DNA of 52,060 nucleotides. Source: Acidobacteriota bacterium. Lineage in GTDB: Bacteria; Acidobacteriota; Vicinamibacteria; Vicinamibacterales; SCN-69-37. The translations under genes were made by a program, and so were the position numbers. The notes beneath the pieces are model-generated. The model saw only the letters and a program-made list of their open reading frames with translations. It searched no databases and was not told the origin of the DNA. The stretch lies in NCBI GenBank assembly GCA_013203475.1, contig JABMNV010000063.1, forward strand, positions 1 through 52,060, read 5' to 3'. Below are positions 25,658 to 34,437 of this stretch, in pieces (the first letter of the stretch is position 1; each line of letters starts with the position of its first letter).

Positions 25658-27727
25658 CTACCGGATCTCCCCGCGCCTTCCAGGTGGCGGGTCGTCCGTA
25701 ATACGCACAATGTAGAGGCCCGAGTTGAAGTCAGAGAAGAACACGTGCCCCTTGAACGGTTGGGGCCCCCAGACCATGGGAGCATTCGCAATGAACCCCT
25801 CAGGGTCGTACGAGTAGTACTTGCCGATCTCCCGTCCCTGACGACCGAGGTCACCAAGCAGTTCCCCCGAGACGTCGACGACGCGCAGGCCACCGTTGTA
25901 GTAGCCGATGTACATCTTGTCGTCTTCCACCCAAAGGTTATGCGTGCCGGCATCCTCGACGGCATAACGCGCCACCTCTTCCGGATGATCCCAGTCAGTC
26001 ATATCGACGACGTGGACCCATCCAGCCGCGCGTCCGGCCCGATTGGTCGGCGTACCTTCGGGGAAGCTCTCGTCGGCGGCAAAGATGTAGCGCTTGCCCG
26101 TGGACTGGCTCACGTACGGATAGGCGGCATGATTCCAGCCACTGGGATAGGTGTACGACCCGAGCTTGACTGGGTTCTCCGGCGATCCCCCTTTGCCACC
26201 GCCGCCGACGTCGACGGCCACGACGCCGTTGCGCCAGTTCGACGAGTACGCGATCCCATCCTGCACCCAGACGTCATGAATGCTGGCGCCCGGCTCATCG
26301 AGTTCGAATCGCCCTACCCGTTTCGGATTCTTCGGATCTTCGATGTTGATAATGTCGTAACGCTGGCCGGCACTGAGGGCGTAGACGTGGTTGTCTTCAA
26401 CAAACACGTTGTGCACGCCCCCCGCCAGTTCGTCATCGAACGTCGACAGGATCGGCAGGCCCGCACGCGGATTCGACACGTCGATAATCACGAACCCGTT
26501 CCGACGATTTGACGCGCCTTCTCGACTGATCACGGCGATGCGTCCATCTTCCGAGACTTTCACGTCATTGACGGTTCGTGCATCAACCTTGACCTCACCA
26601 ATTTTCTCGGGATTGGCCTTGTCTGTGACATCCCAGAAATAGGCGTGTCCGTCGGCCCCCCACGTCCCCGTGATGGCGTAGTCCTTTCCATCAACGCCCT
26701 CCCACACCCACAAGTCCGATGTGTGTCGGTCGCGCACGGCACCGTGTCCCACGAGCGCAATGTTTCGCGCGATGTCACGCGACGTGACCTCAATCGTCGT
26801 GGTGCCCGTATGTGATCCGGTTGTGGCGACAACGGTGTAGAGCCCTGAACGTTCGGCGACAAACCGGCCGTCCGGCTTGATCTGGGCCATGGCGCCAGCG
26901 CCAAAAATGCCCGCCGCCGGAGCGGTCATCAGCGCGTACTGAATCGGCGCACCGGTCACGGGCTGTCCGTTCGCCGCGACAGCCCTCGCACTGACGTGAA
27001 CGACGTCTCCGGTTCGAGCGTCCGCCCTCGACGCGCTCACCTCAAGCCGAGAGATCGGATTGGCGACGACCGAGACGGGGAGCGACGCGGTGACACCACC
27101 CGTGCTCGCGGTAATCGCGGCCGCACCGACCGACAACAACCGCAGTTGGCCATATTTATTCACGGTGGCGACGGCGGGAGCGCTCGACGCGTACGCAATG
27201 ACCTCCGTGCTTCGGTTGCGGTCGGCCGAATCGGTCACCCCGACGGAGACGCCAACCGTCGTCCCTGCATAAAAACGAGTGGGCGGGTCGACAAACATCA
27301 CGTCTCGAATCGGCGGTTCGGGCACAGTCACGGTCACCGTCGTCCGGTTAGGCGCGCCGCCCCCTCCCCGTCCCCCTTGACGTGCGCCGGCCGCGCCGGC
27401 AGCAGGCACTGCAGTCACCGTCACCTGATAGGTGCCCGGCGCAATGGCCCGCATCACCCCCTGGGCGTTGACTGAGAGCTCTCGGCGCGACTGCGATGCG
27501 AATACGACCGTCGCGTCGCTCACGGTCCGGCCAGACGCGTCGTGAACCACGGCCGTCAGTGTTGCTTCCTTGCCAAGCTCGAGCGTGACGGTGCCGGGCG
27601 TGACCACAACCGTCAACTGCGGCGGGGCCTGAGGCTGAGACGCCTGGGCCTCGGGTCGAGCGACGGACAAGGGTGCGGCAAACGCCAACGCGGTAAGAAC
27701 CGAGACAAGGCAACGGTGTGCGGTCAA
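25658..27727 (-). CDS. Secreted Ig-like/LVIVD-repeat beta-propeller protein
   Basis: About 689 residues. The signal peptide ('VLTALAFAAPLSVARPEAQA') is followed by bacterial Ig-like domains (about residues 40-340; 'GTVTLELGKEATLTAVVHDASG', 'VAANGQPVTGAPIQYALM') and a C-terminal propeller made of LVIVD repeats ('FVIIDVSNPRAGLPILSTF', 'YDIINIEDPKNPKRVGRF', 'VHVVDMTDWDHPEEVARY'). A Gly/Arg-rich loop ('RQGGRGGGGAPN') sits in the first Ig region. No ATG fits; TTG 27727 is preceded by a perfect AGGAGG (27733-27738) at 5 bases and is chosen as the start. Function unknown; surface or periplasmic adhesion or binding is likely. Confidence 0.85.
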   Translation of the reverse strand: MTAHRCLVSVLTALAFAAPLSVARPEAQASQPQAPPQLTVVVTPGTVTLELGKEATLTAVVHDASGRTVSDATVVFASQSRRELSVNAQGVMRAIAPGTYQVTVTAVPAAGAAGARQGGRGGGGAPNRTTVTVTVPEPPIRDVMFVDPPTRFYAGTTVGVSVGVTDSADRNRSTEVIAYASSAPAVATVNKYGQLRLLSVGAAAITASTGGVTASLPVSVVANPISRLEVSASRADARTGDVVHVSARAVAANGQPVTGAPIQYALMTAPAAGIFGAGAMAQIKPDGRFVAERSGLYTVVATTGSHTGTTTIEVTSRDIARNIALVGHGAVRDRHTSDLWVWEGVDGKDYAITGTWGADGHAYFWDVTDKANPEKIGEVKVDARTVNDVKVSEDGRIAVISREGASNRRNGFVIIDVSNPRAGLPILSTFDDELAGGVHNVFVEDNHVYALSAGQRYDIINIEDPKNPKRVGRFELDEPGASIHDVWVQDGIAYSSNWRNGVVAVDVGGGGKGGSPENPVKLGSYTYPSGWNHAAYPYVSQSTGKRYIFAADESFPEGTPTNRAGRAAGWVHVVDMTDWDHPEEVARYAVEDAGTHNLWVEDDKMYIGYYNGGLRVVDVSGELLGDLGRQGREIGKYYSYDPEGFIANAPMVWGPQPFKGHVFFSDFNSGLYIVRITDDPPPGRRGEIR

Positions 27728-27801
27728 AAAAGCCTCCTGAAAAGTTTGGGACGGTCGCCATGATATCAGGACAATCGGCGTCATAATTGATCCGCTGACT
27801 G

Positions 27802-29046
27802 ATGTCTGACACGCTCCTGTTCCTGATCCTTGGCGCGGCACTGGGCGCCGCCGGGGCCTCTATTTGGTTCCTGATTGGCCGCCAGCGCCTGACCGCCGAC
27901 CAGGCACGACTGACGGCCGAGTTGGACGCATCTCGCCGCGCGGCCGATGAACAACGGGCCGCCCTGGCCGAGACACAGGCCCGGCTCCGCGACTCGTTTG
28001 CGGCACTGTCCCAAGAAGCCCTCCGTGACAATCGCACCGAATTCGTCCAGAAGGCAGAAGCCCTGCTGCAGCCGATGCGGGACACATTGGGCAAGGTGCA
28101 ACTGCAGGTCGCGGCCGCAGATCGCGACCGCGAAGGGTCGTTTCGCGCGGTGGCATCGCAATTGAGCGGCTTGGCCGTCTCCCAGGAACATCTGCGACAG
28201 ACGACCGAACATCTGTCGCAGGCCTTGCGATCGCCGAATGCCCGCGGCCGCTGGGGCGAAGTCCAACTGCGCCGCATTGTCGAGATGGCAGGCATGCTGG
28301 AACATTGCGATTTTGAAGAGCAGCCGCAAGCCACCACCGAATCAGGATCGCGGTTGACGCCCGACATGATCGTGCGATTGCCCGGCGATGCCAGCATCGT
28401 CATTGACTCAAAAGTGCCGATTGATGCCTATCTTCGGGCGGCCAAGGCGAGCGACGACGCCGAGCGGGACACGCATCTGACGGCGCACGCGAAGCAAGTT
28501 CGAGAACATGTGCGATCGCTGGGCAGCAAGGAATACTGGACGCAGTTTCAGCCCGCGCCTGAGTTTGTGGTGATGTTCCTGCCCATCGAACCGCTGCTGG
28601 CGGCGGCCTTTGAGCGCGACGAAACACTGCTGGAATTTTCTTCCGCCATGCGAGTCGTCCCGGCCACGCCAATGACACTCATCGCGATCCTCCGCGCCGT
28701 GGCGTACGGGTGGAAACAGCAACAACTGGCCGTCAATGCCGAAGAAATTCAGTTGCTCGGCCGTGAACTGTACGACCGCCTGGCGACCATGGTGGAACAC
28801 CTCGACCGCGTCGGCAGCAATATCAAACAGGCAGCCGACAGCTACGACCGCTTCATCGGTTCGCTGGAGCAGAAGGTCCTGCCAGGCGCACGGCGTTTCA
28901 AGGAACTCGGCGTGAGTTCGACCAAGGAGATCGAAATTCCAGAACCGCTGCGCCTGACGCTCAGAAAAGTGCAAAAGGACGAACTGACGCCCCTGCTCGA
29001 TGTCGAGGACGAGCCACGCGAAAAAAAGGGGCCGCGGCCTATTTGA
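27802..29046 (+). CDS. rmuC: RmuC-family DNA recombination protein
   Basis: A 414-residue RmuC: N-terminal membrane anchor ('LLFLILGAALGAAGASIWFLIG'), a coiled coil (about 25-125) and the nuclease-like RmuC domain with 'RGRWGEVQLRRIVEMAGM', 'PDMIVRLPGDASIVIDSKVP' (Asp and Lys of a PD-(D/E)xK-like core), 'VMFLPIEPLLAAAFE' and 'TPMTLIAILRAVAYGWKQQ'. RmuC limits inversions at short repeats in E. coli. Its 3' end overlaps the convergent SIMPL gene by 8 bases. Confidence 0.95.
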   Translation: MSDTLLFLILGAALGAAGASIWFLIGRQRLTADQARLTAELDASRRAADEQRAALAETQARLRDSFAALSQEALRDNRTEFVQKAEALLQPMRDTLGKVQLQVAAADRDREGSFRAVASQLSGLAVSQEHLRQTTEHLSQALRSPNARGRWGEVQLRRIVEMAGMLEHCDFEEQPQATTESGSRLTPDMIVRLPGDASIVIDSKVPIDAYLRAAKASDDAERDTHLTAHAKQVREHVRSLGSKEYWTQFQPAPEFVVMFLPIEPLLAAAFERDETLLEFSSAMRVVPATPMTLIAILRAVAYGWKQQQLAVNAEEIQLLGRELYDRLATMVEHLDRVGSNIKQAADSYDRFIGSLEQKVLPGARRFKELGVSSTKEIEIPEPLRLTLRKVQKDELTPLLDVEDEPREKKGPRPI

Positions 29047-29791
29047 TCGCCATCGTCACCCGGACCGTGGCCCGAATTTCGATGTCGGACGGGGCAATCG
29101 GCGTCGAAACCTGGGCATCGCCGGCGCGCGACATCATCATTGGCTGCTCGAACTTCATGACGCCGGCGTCCGCACCGGCCTCCTCGATTCGAAGCACCAT
29201 CCCAACCTCACGACCCGCGCCCAGGGCCATCACCGTCGCGCGTGCCGTGGCGTCTTCAACCGCCTGTCGCAGGGCCCGACGCTCCACGCCGACCCGGTCT
29301 TTCAGATCAAAACGCACACTCCCAATGGACGACATCGAGGACGTCGGCAGCGAGAGACCTCCAACTGCGTCGAGCACATCCGCCACGCGTCCAATGTCGT
29401 CCACCCGCGCCTGAATCTGGTTCGACACGACAAAACCCTTCATGCGCTGCCGGCCGTTCGCGTAGTCATACTCGGGACGCAACGAAAACCCCACCGTTTG
29501 GATGGCGTCGGCGGGCAACCCCGCCCCGGCCAACGCCGCCAGCACTGACGTCATCGCCACCGCGCCCAGACGACGGGCCTCTGGACCTCGGGTATCGCGA
29601 GTGTCGACCGAGACCGTGACCCACGCCTGGTCGGGCGCAGTCTTAATCGTGCTTTCCCCGGTGGTCACCACCACGGGCGATGTAAAGTTCTGAGCGGTGG
29701 CCTGGGTTTCGGCCCTGGTCACGGATGGTCGAGCAACGATCGCGAGCAAGCACACGGCACACGCGGCGGCAGATGTTCGGCTCAAGGTCAT
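29039..29791 (-). CDS. SIMPL-domain (DUF541) periplasmic protein
   Basis: A 250-residue exported protein with a Sec signal ('SAAACAVCLLAIVARPSVTRA') and a SIMPL/DUF541 domain: 'VVTTGESTIKTAPDQAWVTVSVDTR', 'GLPADAIQTVGFSLRPEYDY', 'GFVVSNQIQARVDD', 'ALRQAVEDATARATVMA' and a closing 'IEIRATVRVTMAIK'-like strand. The E. coli relative YggE protects against oxidative stress; the biochemical function is not established. A TATAAA hexamer lies 7 bases before ATG 29791, and AAAGGAG could be its ribosome site. Confidence 0.9.
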   Translation of the reverse strand: MTLSRTSAAACAVCLLAIVARPSVTRAETQATAQNFTSPVVVTTGESTIKTAPDQAWVTVSVDTRDTRGPEARRLGAVAMTSVLAALAGAGLPADAIQTVGFSLRPEYDYANGRQRMKGFVVSNQIQARVDDIGRVADVLDAVGGLSLPTSSMSSIGSVRFDLKDRVGVERRALRQAVEDATARATVMALGAGREVGMVLRIEEAGADAGVMKFEQPMMMSRAGDAQVSTPIAPSDIEIRATVRVTMAIK

Positions 29792-29809
29792 GGACTCCTT
29801 TATACACTC
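29792..29809. promoter_or_regulatory. 18-base divergent gap with a shared TATA core
   Basis: Only 18 bases separate the SIMPL ATG (minus) from the homoserine dehydrogenase ATG (plus). The centre reads TTTATA/TATAAA. On the minus strand TATAAA is 7 bases from the ATG; on the plus strand TTTATA is 5 bases from the ATG. No -35 was identified. Confidence 0.35.
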
Positions 29810-30883
29810 ATGCGAATAGCCCTGCTCCTCATCGGTTTTGGACACGTCGGTCGGCGGTTCGTGCATTTGGTGCATGAGATGACACCGACGCTCGAGGCGC
29901 TGGGCATCGCGCCCGTGGTCGTGGGCATCTGCACACGCCGCCACGGCACCGTGTTCAATGAAGCGGGCCTCGACGCCCGACACGCGGCACAACAGGTGGC
30001 TGGCGGGGACGCGGTTGGGCCAGCGTCAACCTCCACTTCAGCCCACGACGCGATTGCACAACTGGGTTCCCTGAACGCCGAAGCCCGCATAGTGGTTGAG
30101 ACGACCCCGCTCGACGTCCAGTCTGGCCAGCCGGCCATCGGACACATTGAGATGGCGCTGGCCTCGGGCGCCCATGTCATCAGCGCGAACAAGGGGCCGG
30201 TCGCGCATGCTTGGCATACGCTGGCCGCTCAGGCAACGGCTGCCCAGCGACAGTTTCTGTTCGAAGGCGCGGTGATGGACGGCATCCCGATCTTCAATCT
30301 GGTTCGGGAAACGATGCCCGGTGTGACCATTCTCGGCTTTCGGGGTGTGGTCAACAGCACGACCAATCACATCCTGAGTGCCATGGAACGGGGCGAACCA
30401 TTCGCGCCGGCCCTGGCCCGCATGCAAGCCGACGGCATCGCTGAAGCTGACCCGTCTCTGGATGTGGACGGGTGGGACACGGCAGCAAAAGTGGCCGCCC
30501 TGGCCAACGTCTGGATGGATGCACGCATCACCCCAAAGGACGTCAGGCGGGAAGGCATCTGCGCCAACGACGCCACACGCGTCGCTGACGCGGTGGCGGC
30601 TGGTCGCCGGATGAAGCTGGTCGGCCGTGCCACGCGCAGGACACCTGGCGCCAAGAAGATTGACGCGTCTGTCCAGCTCGAACCGCTCGAGATCAGCGAC
30701 CCGCTCGGCGGACTCGACGGACAGGCCAACGCGCTGGAAATCGACACCGACGCGCTCGGGCGCGTGGTCGTGACACAGCGAGACGGGGGCTTGGAGAAGA
30801 CGGCCTATGCGTTGTTCGCTGACCTGATGACCATCGCGCGCGCAGTGGCGGACGGGTCGGACCGGCGGTCGGGGCAACGATGA
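29810..30883 (+). CDS. Homoserine dehydrogenase family protein
   Basis: A 357-residue NAD(P)-dependent homoserine dehydrogenase without a C-terminal ACT domain. Landmarks: nucleotide motif 'LIGFGHVGRRF' (residues 7-17), 'VISANKGPVAHAW' with the catalytic Lys, 'FEGAVMDGIPIFN', 'GVVNSTTNHILSAMERG' and 'EADPSLDVDGWDTAAKVAALAN'. The enzyme reduces aspartate semialdehyde to homoserine in Thr and Met synthesis. It overlaps the CoA-transferase start by four bases. Because the neighbour is not an amino-acid gene, a related dehydrogenase role on another substrate is possible. Confidence 0.85.
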   Translation: MRIALLLIGFGHVGRRFVHLVHEMTPTLEALGIAPVVVGICTRRHGTVFNEAGLDARHAAQQVAGGDAVGPASTSTSAHDAIAQLGSLNAEARIVVETTPLDVQSGQPAIGHIEMALASGAHVISANKGPVAHAWHTLAAQATAAQRQFLFEGAVMDGIPIFNLVRETMPGVTILGFRGVVNSTTNHILSAMERGEPFAPALARMQADGIAEADPSLDVDGWDTAAKVAALANVWMDARITPKDVRREGICANDATRVADAVAAGRRMKLVGRATRRTPGAKKIDASVQLEPLEISDPLGGLDGQANALEIDTDALGRVVVTQRDGGLEKTAYALFADLMTIARAVADGSDRRSGQR

Positions 30884-32103
30884 ATACTCCGCACACGCCG
30901 AGTGGGCCACTCGCGGGTCTGACGGTCCTCGACCTGACCCGGGTCCTATCAGGACCGTATTGCACCATGCTCGCCGCCGACATGGGGGCGCGCGTCATCA
31001 AGGTTGAACGCCCACAACGAGGCGATGACACGCGGGCGTGGGGACCACCGTTCCTTGAGGGCGAAAGCGCGTATTACCTCAGCATCAACCGGAACAAGGA
31101 AAGCCTGGCGCTCGACTTCACGACGACCGAAGGCCGAGATATTCTCGATGCCCTCATTGCGCGCTCGGACGTCATCGTGGAAAATTTTCGGCCCGGCACG
31201 CTTGAGGATCGAGGCTTGGGATACGCGGCCCTCAAGGCCAAGCATCCGGGCCTGATCTATGTGTCGCTGTCGGGTTTTGGACACACAGGCCCGCGGCGCG
31301 AGGAGGCGGGATACGACGCCGTCCTACAGGCGGAAGGCGGACTGATGAGCGTGACGGGCTCGCGCGATGGTGAGGCCGTCAGGCTTGGCGTCGCCATCGC
31401 TGACATCGCGGGCGGCATGTTCGCGTTCCAGGGCTTGCTGCTCGCCTTGATCGCCAAAGGGCGGACGGGTCAGGGCCAGCATGTGGACGTGAGCCTGCTC
31501 GATGCGACGACCGCACTGATGACGTATCAGGCCGGGCGCTACTTCGCGACCGGCACTTCACCCGAGCGCCTGGGCAACCAACACGCGACCATCGTTCCCT
31601 ACGACGCGTTTGAAACGGCCGAGGGGGTGTTGGTGCTCGCCGTCGGGAACGACGATCAATTCCGTCGGTTTTGCCACCTGGCCGGAGCACGGGAACTGGC
31701 CGATGACGTCCGGTTCGCGACCAACGCCAAGCGCGTGGAACACCACCACGTGCTGCACCCGGTCCTATTGCATCTGTTGGCCAGCGATACGGCCAGCGGC
31801 TGGAGGGCCCGGCTTCGTGCCGCGGGTGTCCCCTGTGGCGCCGTCCGGTCGGTCGGCGAAGCCCTGACCGACCCACAGACGCTGGCCCGCGAGATGGTGG
31901 CCTCGGTTGTCCATCCCACGATTGGCCCGCTGCACGTGCTGGGGGTGCCGGTCAAGCTGTCGGACACGCCGGGCACCGTGCGCACGCCCCCCCCCCGACT
32001 TGGGGAGCATACGGCGCGCATCCTGGTGGACGACCTGGGCTACTCCCGTGACCGCGTCGACGAATTGGCCACGACCGGTGCGGTGGGCGTCCTGCGAACG
32101 TAG
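30880..32103 (+). CDS. CaiB/BaiF family CoA-transferase (class III)
   Basis: A 407-residue family III CoA-transferase: 'LAGLTVLDLTRVLSGPYCTMLAADMGARVIKVE' (given as the standard N-terminus, residues 8-40), 'DTRAWGPPF', 'NRNKESLALDF', 'SDVIVENFRPGTLE', 'LSGFGHTGP', and the catalytic Asp in 'HVDVSLLDATTAL'. Such enzymes exchange CoA between organic acids. The acid cannot be predicted; formyl-CoA, carnitine and succinyl-CoA relatives share the motifs. It is translationally coupled to the upstream dehydrogenase. Confidence 0.92.
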   Translation: MNTPHTPSGPLAGLTVLDLTRVLSGPYCTMLAADMGARVIKVERPQRGDDTRAWGPPFLEGESAYYLSINRNKESLALDFTTTEGRDILDALIARSDVIVENFRPGTLEDRGLGYAALKAKHPGLIYVSLSGFGHTGPRREEAGYDAVLQAEGGLMSVTGSRDGEAVRLGVAIADIAGGMFAFQGLLLALIAKGRTGQGQHVDVSLLDATTALMTYQAGRYFATGTSPERLGNQHATIVPYDAFETAEGVLVLAVGNDDQFRRFCHLAGARELADDVRFATNAKRVEHHHVLHPVLLHLLASDTASGWRARLRAAGVPCGAVRSVGEALTDPQTLAREMVASVVHPTIGPLHVLGVPVKLSDTPGTVRTPPPRLGEHTARILVDDLGYSRDRVDELATTGAVGVLRT

Positions 32104-32115
32104 TACGATCCCGCC

Positions 32116-32547
32116 ATGGAAGTTGCCGAGCTCCGTCGCCAGATTGTCCGGGAAATTGAACGCGCGCGTGGTGAGGTTGCTCAGCGCCGCAAGAACGCCG
32201 ACTCGGCTCAGGAGGCCTACGCCAAGTTCATCGTCGAGGTGGCCGGGCCCGTGGTCCTGCAGGCGGTCAACATCCTCAGATCAGAAGGGGTGCAACTGCA
32301 GGCGGAAACACCAGCCGGTATCGCACGGATTGGCTCGGACAAGTCTGCCGATGACTTTGTCGAATTCGTACTCGACACGAGTGTGCGCCCGCCGCGAGTG
32401 CTGGGGCGATCGAGCGTGGCCATCAGTCGCCACAACGTGGTGGTCGACGAGCAGCCGATCGCTCCGGGTACCGCCATTGCCGAGATTCAGGAGACGGATT
32501 TGCTGGCGTTCCTCGTGCCGGCCATTGGCCGCCTCGTCGCCAGGTGA
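32116..32547 (+). CDS. Conserved protein of unknown function
   Basis: A 143-residue soluble protein I cannot assign. The first 45 residues form an Arg/Glu-rich helix ('LRRQIVREIERARGEVAQRRKNAD'), followed by 'FIVEVAGPVVLQAVNILRSEG' and a beta-rich end. No signal peptide or membrane helix. A TACGAT hexamer (32104-32109) is exactly 6 bases before the ATG. The last 61 bases overlap the convergent ubiE gene. Confidence 0.7.
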   Translation: MEVAELRRQIVREIERARGEVAQRRKNADSAQEAYAKFIVEVAGPVVLQAVNILRSEGVQLQAETPAGIARIGSDKSADDFVEFVLDTSVRPPRVLGRSSVAISRHNVVVDEQPIAPGTAIAEIQETDLLAFLVPAIGRLVAR

Positions 32548-33254
32548 ATGGCCATCAAGCCACCCAGCAGGGGCAACACCCGCACATGTGCAAACCCGGC
32601 AGTCTCCATCAGGCCCGCAACACCCAACGCGCCTGGATAACGTTTGATTGATTCGGGAATGTAGCGATAGGTGTCGGGGTCACGGTGCAACAGCCACCCC
32701 AGCGTTGACCCGACCGTCGTCAAATACGCCAGATACACAGCGCGCACGATTCGTGACGTCGGCCGATTGAAGTCGAGCGAGACCAAGCTGCCGTTATCGC
32801 TGAGCACGCGGTGTATTTCGGCCAACGCGACCGACAGGTCAGGAACATTTCGCAGCCCGTATCCGGTCGTCACGACATCCACGGAGGCGTCTGGGAGCGG
32901 AAGCGAAGCCATGTCGCCCGCCACCCATCGGATGCCAGAACCGCCGGGCTTCTGGTGCGCCAGCGTCAACATCGCCGGGGTGATGTCGAGGCCGATCACG
33001 GCGGCACCGCGGGCCGTGAGTAACTGTGCGATGTCGCCTGTGCCGCACGCCAGATCAAGCGCCCGCGTACCGCGCGTCGCGCCGGTCAGGTCTGCGAGGC
33101 GCGTCTTCCAGCGCTGGTCGAGCCCGAACGACAGAAGCCGCGTAATCAGGTCGTAACGTGTCGCAATCGTCGCAAACAGCCGCCGGTTGTAGCGGCGTTT
33201 GTCTGCCGGCGAGTCAAACGCACGGTCAAGTCTGAGGCGTGGTCGATCGGCCAC
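32487..33254 (-). CDS. ubiE: Demethylmenaquinone/2-methoxy-benzoquinol methyltransferase (UbiE/MenG)
   Basis: About 255 residues. UbiE marks are 'YNRRLFATIATRYDLITRLLSFGLDQRWK' (residues 22-50 in parts), the SAM-binding 'ALDLACGTGDIAQLL', 'VIGLDITPAML', 'DASVDVVTTGYGLRNVPDL' and 'HRVLSDNGSLVSLDFNRP'. It methylates the ring in menaquinone or ubiquinone synthesis. The frame is open upstream, but GTG 33254 lies one base after the FAD oxidoreductase stop (TAG-G-GTG) and gives a normal length, so it is chosen. Its 3' end overlaps the convergent unknown gene. Confidence 0.92.
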   Translation of the reverse strand: MADRPRLRLDRAFDSPADKRRYNRRLFATIATRYDLITRLLSFGLDQRWKTRLADLTGATRGTRALDLACGTGDIAQLLTARGAAVIGLDITPAMLTLAHQKPGGSGIRWVAGDMASLPLPDASVDVVTTGYGLRNVPDLSVALAEIHRVLSDNGSLVSLDFNRPTSRIVRAVYLAYLTTVGSTLGWLLHRDPDTYRYIPESIKRYPGALGVAGLMETAGFAHVRVLPLLGGLMAIHLATRRPMAGTRNASKSVS

Positions 33255-33255
33255 C

Positions 33256-34437
33256 CTAGACCACGCCGCCTTCCACCACGCCCGATGGCCGACCGAAGCG
33301 CTCGAGACTGAACGGTGACAGATCGCACTCCGGGTCACGACCGGTAATCACGTCCGCAAGGATCCGCCCCGCTGCTGGCGAATGCTGAAACCCGTGGCCG
33401 CTGAAGCCGGCGATCGTGTACAGCCCTTTCGGTCCCGTGCGGCCGATGATCGGCATCGCGTCGGGCGTCATTTCGTACAGGCCAGCCCACGCCTTGACGA
33501 TCTCGGCGTCGGCCAGGGCGGGAAGCCGACGCGCCGCGACCGGCGCCACATCAGCCAGCAGGTTCCAATTCACCGAGATATCAAAGCCCGAACGCTCCGC
33601 CGGATCCCCCATGCCGAACAGCAGATTGGCCCCCTCGCGATGGAAGTAGAACGAGGTCGCGAAGTCGATGACCATGATGTGCGACGTTGGCCACGCGCCA
33701 ATCGCAGGCGGGCCGGCGATAAAGATGTGGCGCCGGAGCGGCGTGATCGGCAGCGGCACGCCGGCCATCGTACCGATTGACGCGGCCCACGGCCCCGCCG
33801 CGTTGACCACGATCCTGGTAGCGATGAAGCCCTGCGACGTGTCGACGCCAGAGACGCCACCTCCGACTCCAGCGCCGTCAACCCCAGCGCCGTCGACGCG
33901 GATCCCGGTCACCTCACACCCGCGCTTGATGACGACGCCCGCACGCCTGGCCGACGCTGCGAACCCCATCGTCACGCCGTTGGGATCACAGATGCCGTCA
34001 CGCGCACAGAACGTGGCGGCCTCAAGACTATCAGTCCCAAGGCCTGGCGCGAGTTCAGCGGCCTCACCCGCGGTCAGCCAATCGACCTGGACGCCGAGTT
34101 GACGCTGCATTGCAGCGGCCTGTTGGAACGCCTCGAGGTGCGCGGGCTCTGACAGCAGAAAGAGATAGCCATCCTGATGAAAATCGATGGGCACCCCCAC
34201 CGTGTCCTCAAATTGCTCGAAGAGACGTATCGACTCGATCGACAGCTGCACGTTGGCCGGCTGGGAAAACTGATGCCGCACACCTCCGGCATTCCGGGCG
34301 GTCGAACCCGTGCCCAACTGATCCTCCCGCTCAAGCAGGACGACGTTCGTCAGCCCAAGGCGCGACAGGTAGTACGCCACACTTGCGCCCATACAGCCGC
34401 CGCCAATGATCACAACGTCTGCGGTCACAAGGGCCAT
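33256..34437 (-). CDS. FAD-dependent oxidoreductase of the DAO (sarcosine oxidase-like) family
   Basis: A 393-residue flavoprotein. The N-terminal dinucleotide motif 'VVIIGGGCMGASVAYYLSRLG' is followed by 'VVLLEREDQLGTGSTARNAGG' (FAD ribose contact) and, at the end, 'AWAGLYEMTPDAMPIIG' and 'LYTIAGFSGHGFQHSPAAGRILAD', the typical DAO C-terminus. Members oxidise N-methyl- or amino-acid substrates; the substrate here is unclear. A short Gly/Val-rich repeat stretch ('VDGAGVDGAGVGGGVSGVD') sits near residue 208. ATG 34437 is chosen; a TATTAT hexamer lies 8 bases before it. Confidence 0.88.
   Translation of the reverse strand: MALVTADVVIIGGGCMGASVAYYLSRLGLTNVVLLEREDQLGTGSTARNAGGVRHQFSQPANVQLSIESIRLFEQFEDTVGVPIDFHQDGYLFLLSEPAHLEAFQQAAAMQRQLGVQVDWLTAGEAAELAPGLGTDSLEAATFCARDGICDPNGVTMGFAASARRAGVVIKRGCEVTGIRVDGAGVDGAGVGGGVSGVDTSQGFIATRIVVNAAGPWAASIGTMAGVPLPITPLRRHIFIAGPPAIGAWPTSHIMVIDFATSFYFHREGANLLFGMGDPAERSGFDISVNWNLLADVAPVAARRLPALADAEIVKAWAGLYEMTPDAMPIIGRTGPKGLYTIAGFSGHGFQHSPAAGRILADVITGRDPECDLSPFSLERFGRPSGVVEGGVV

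Noticed and set aside
27348-28403. 351-codon minus-strand frame at the LVIVD start
   Set aside because: It runs antisense to rmuC and out of frame with the LVIVD gene; Arg/Ser-rich without family features.
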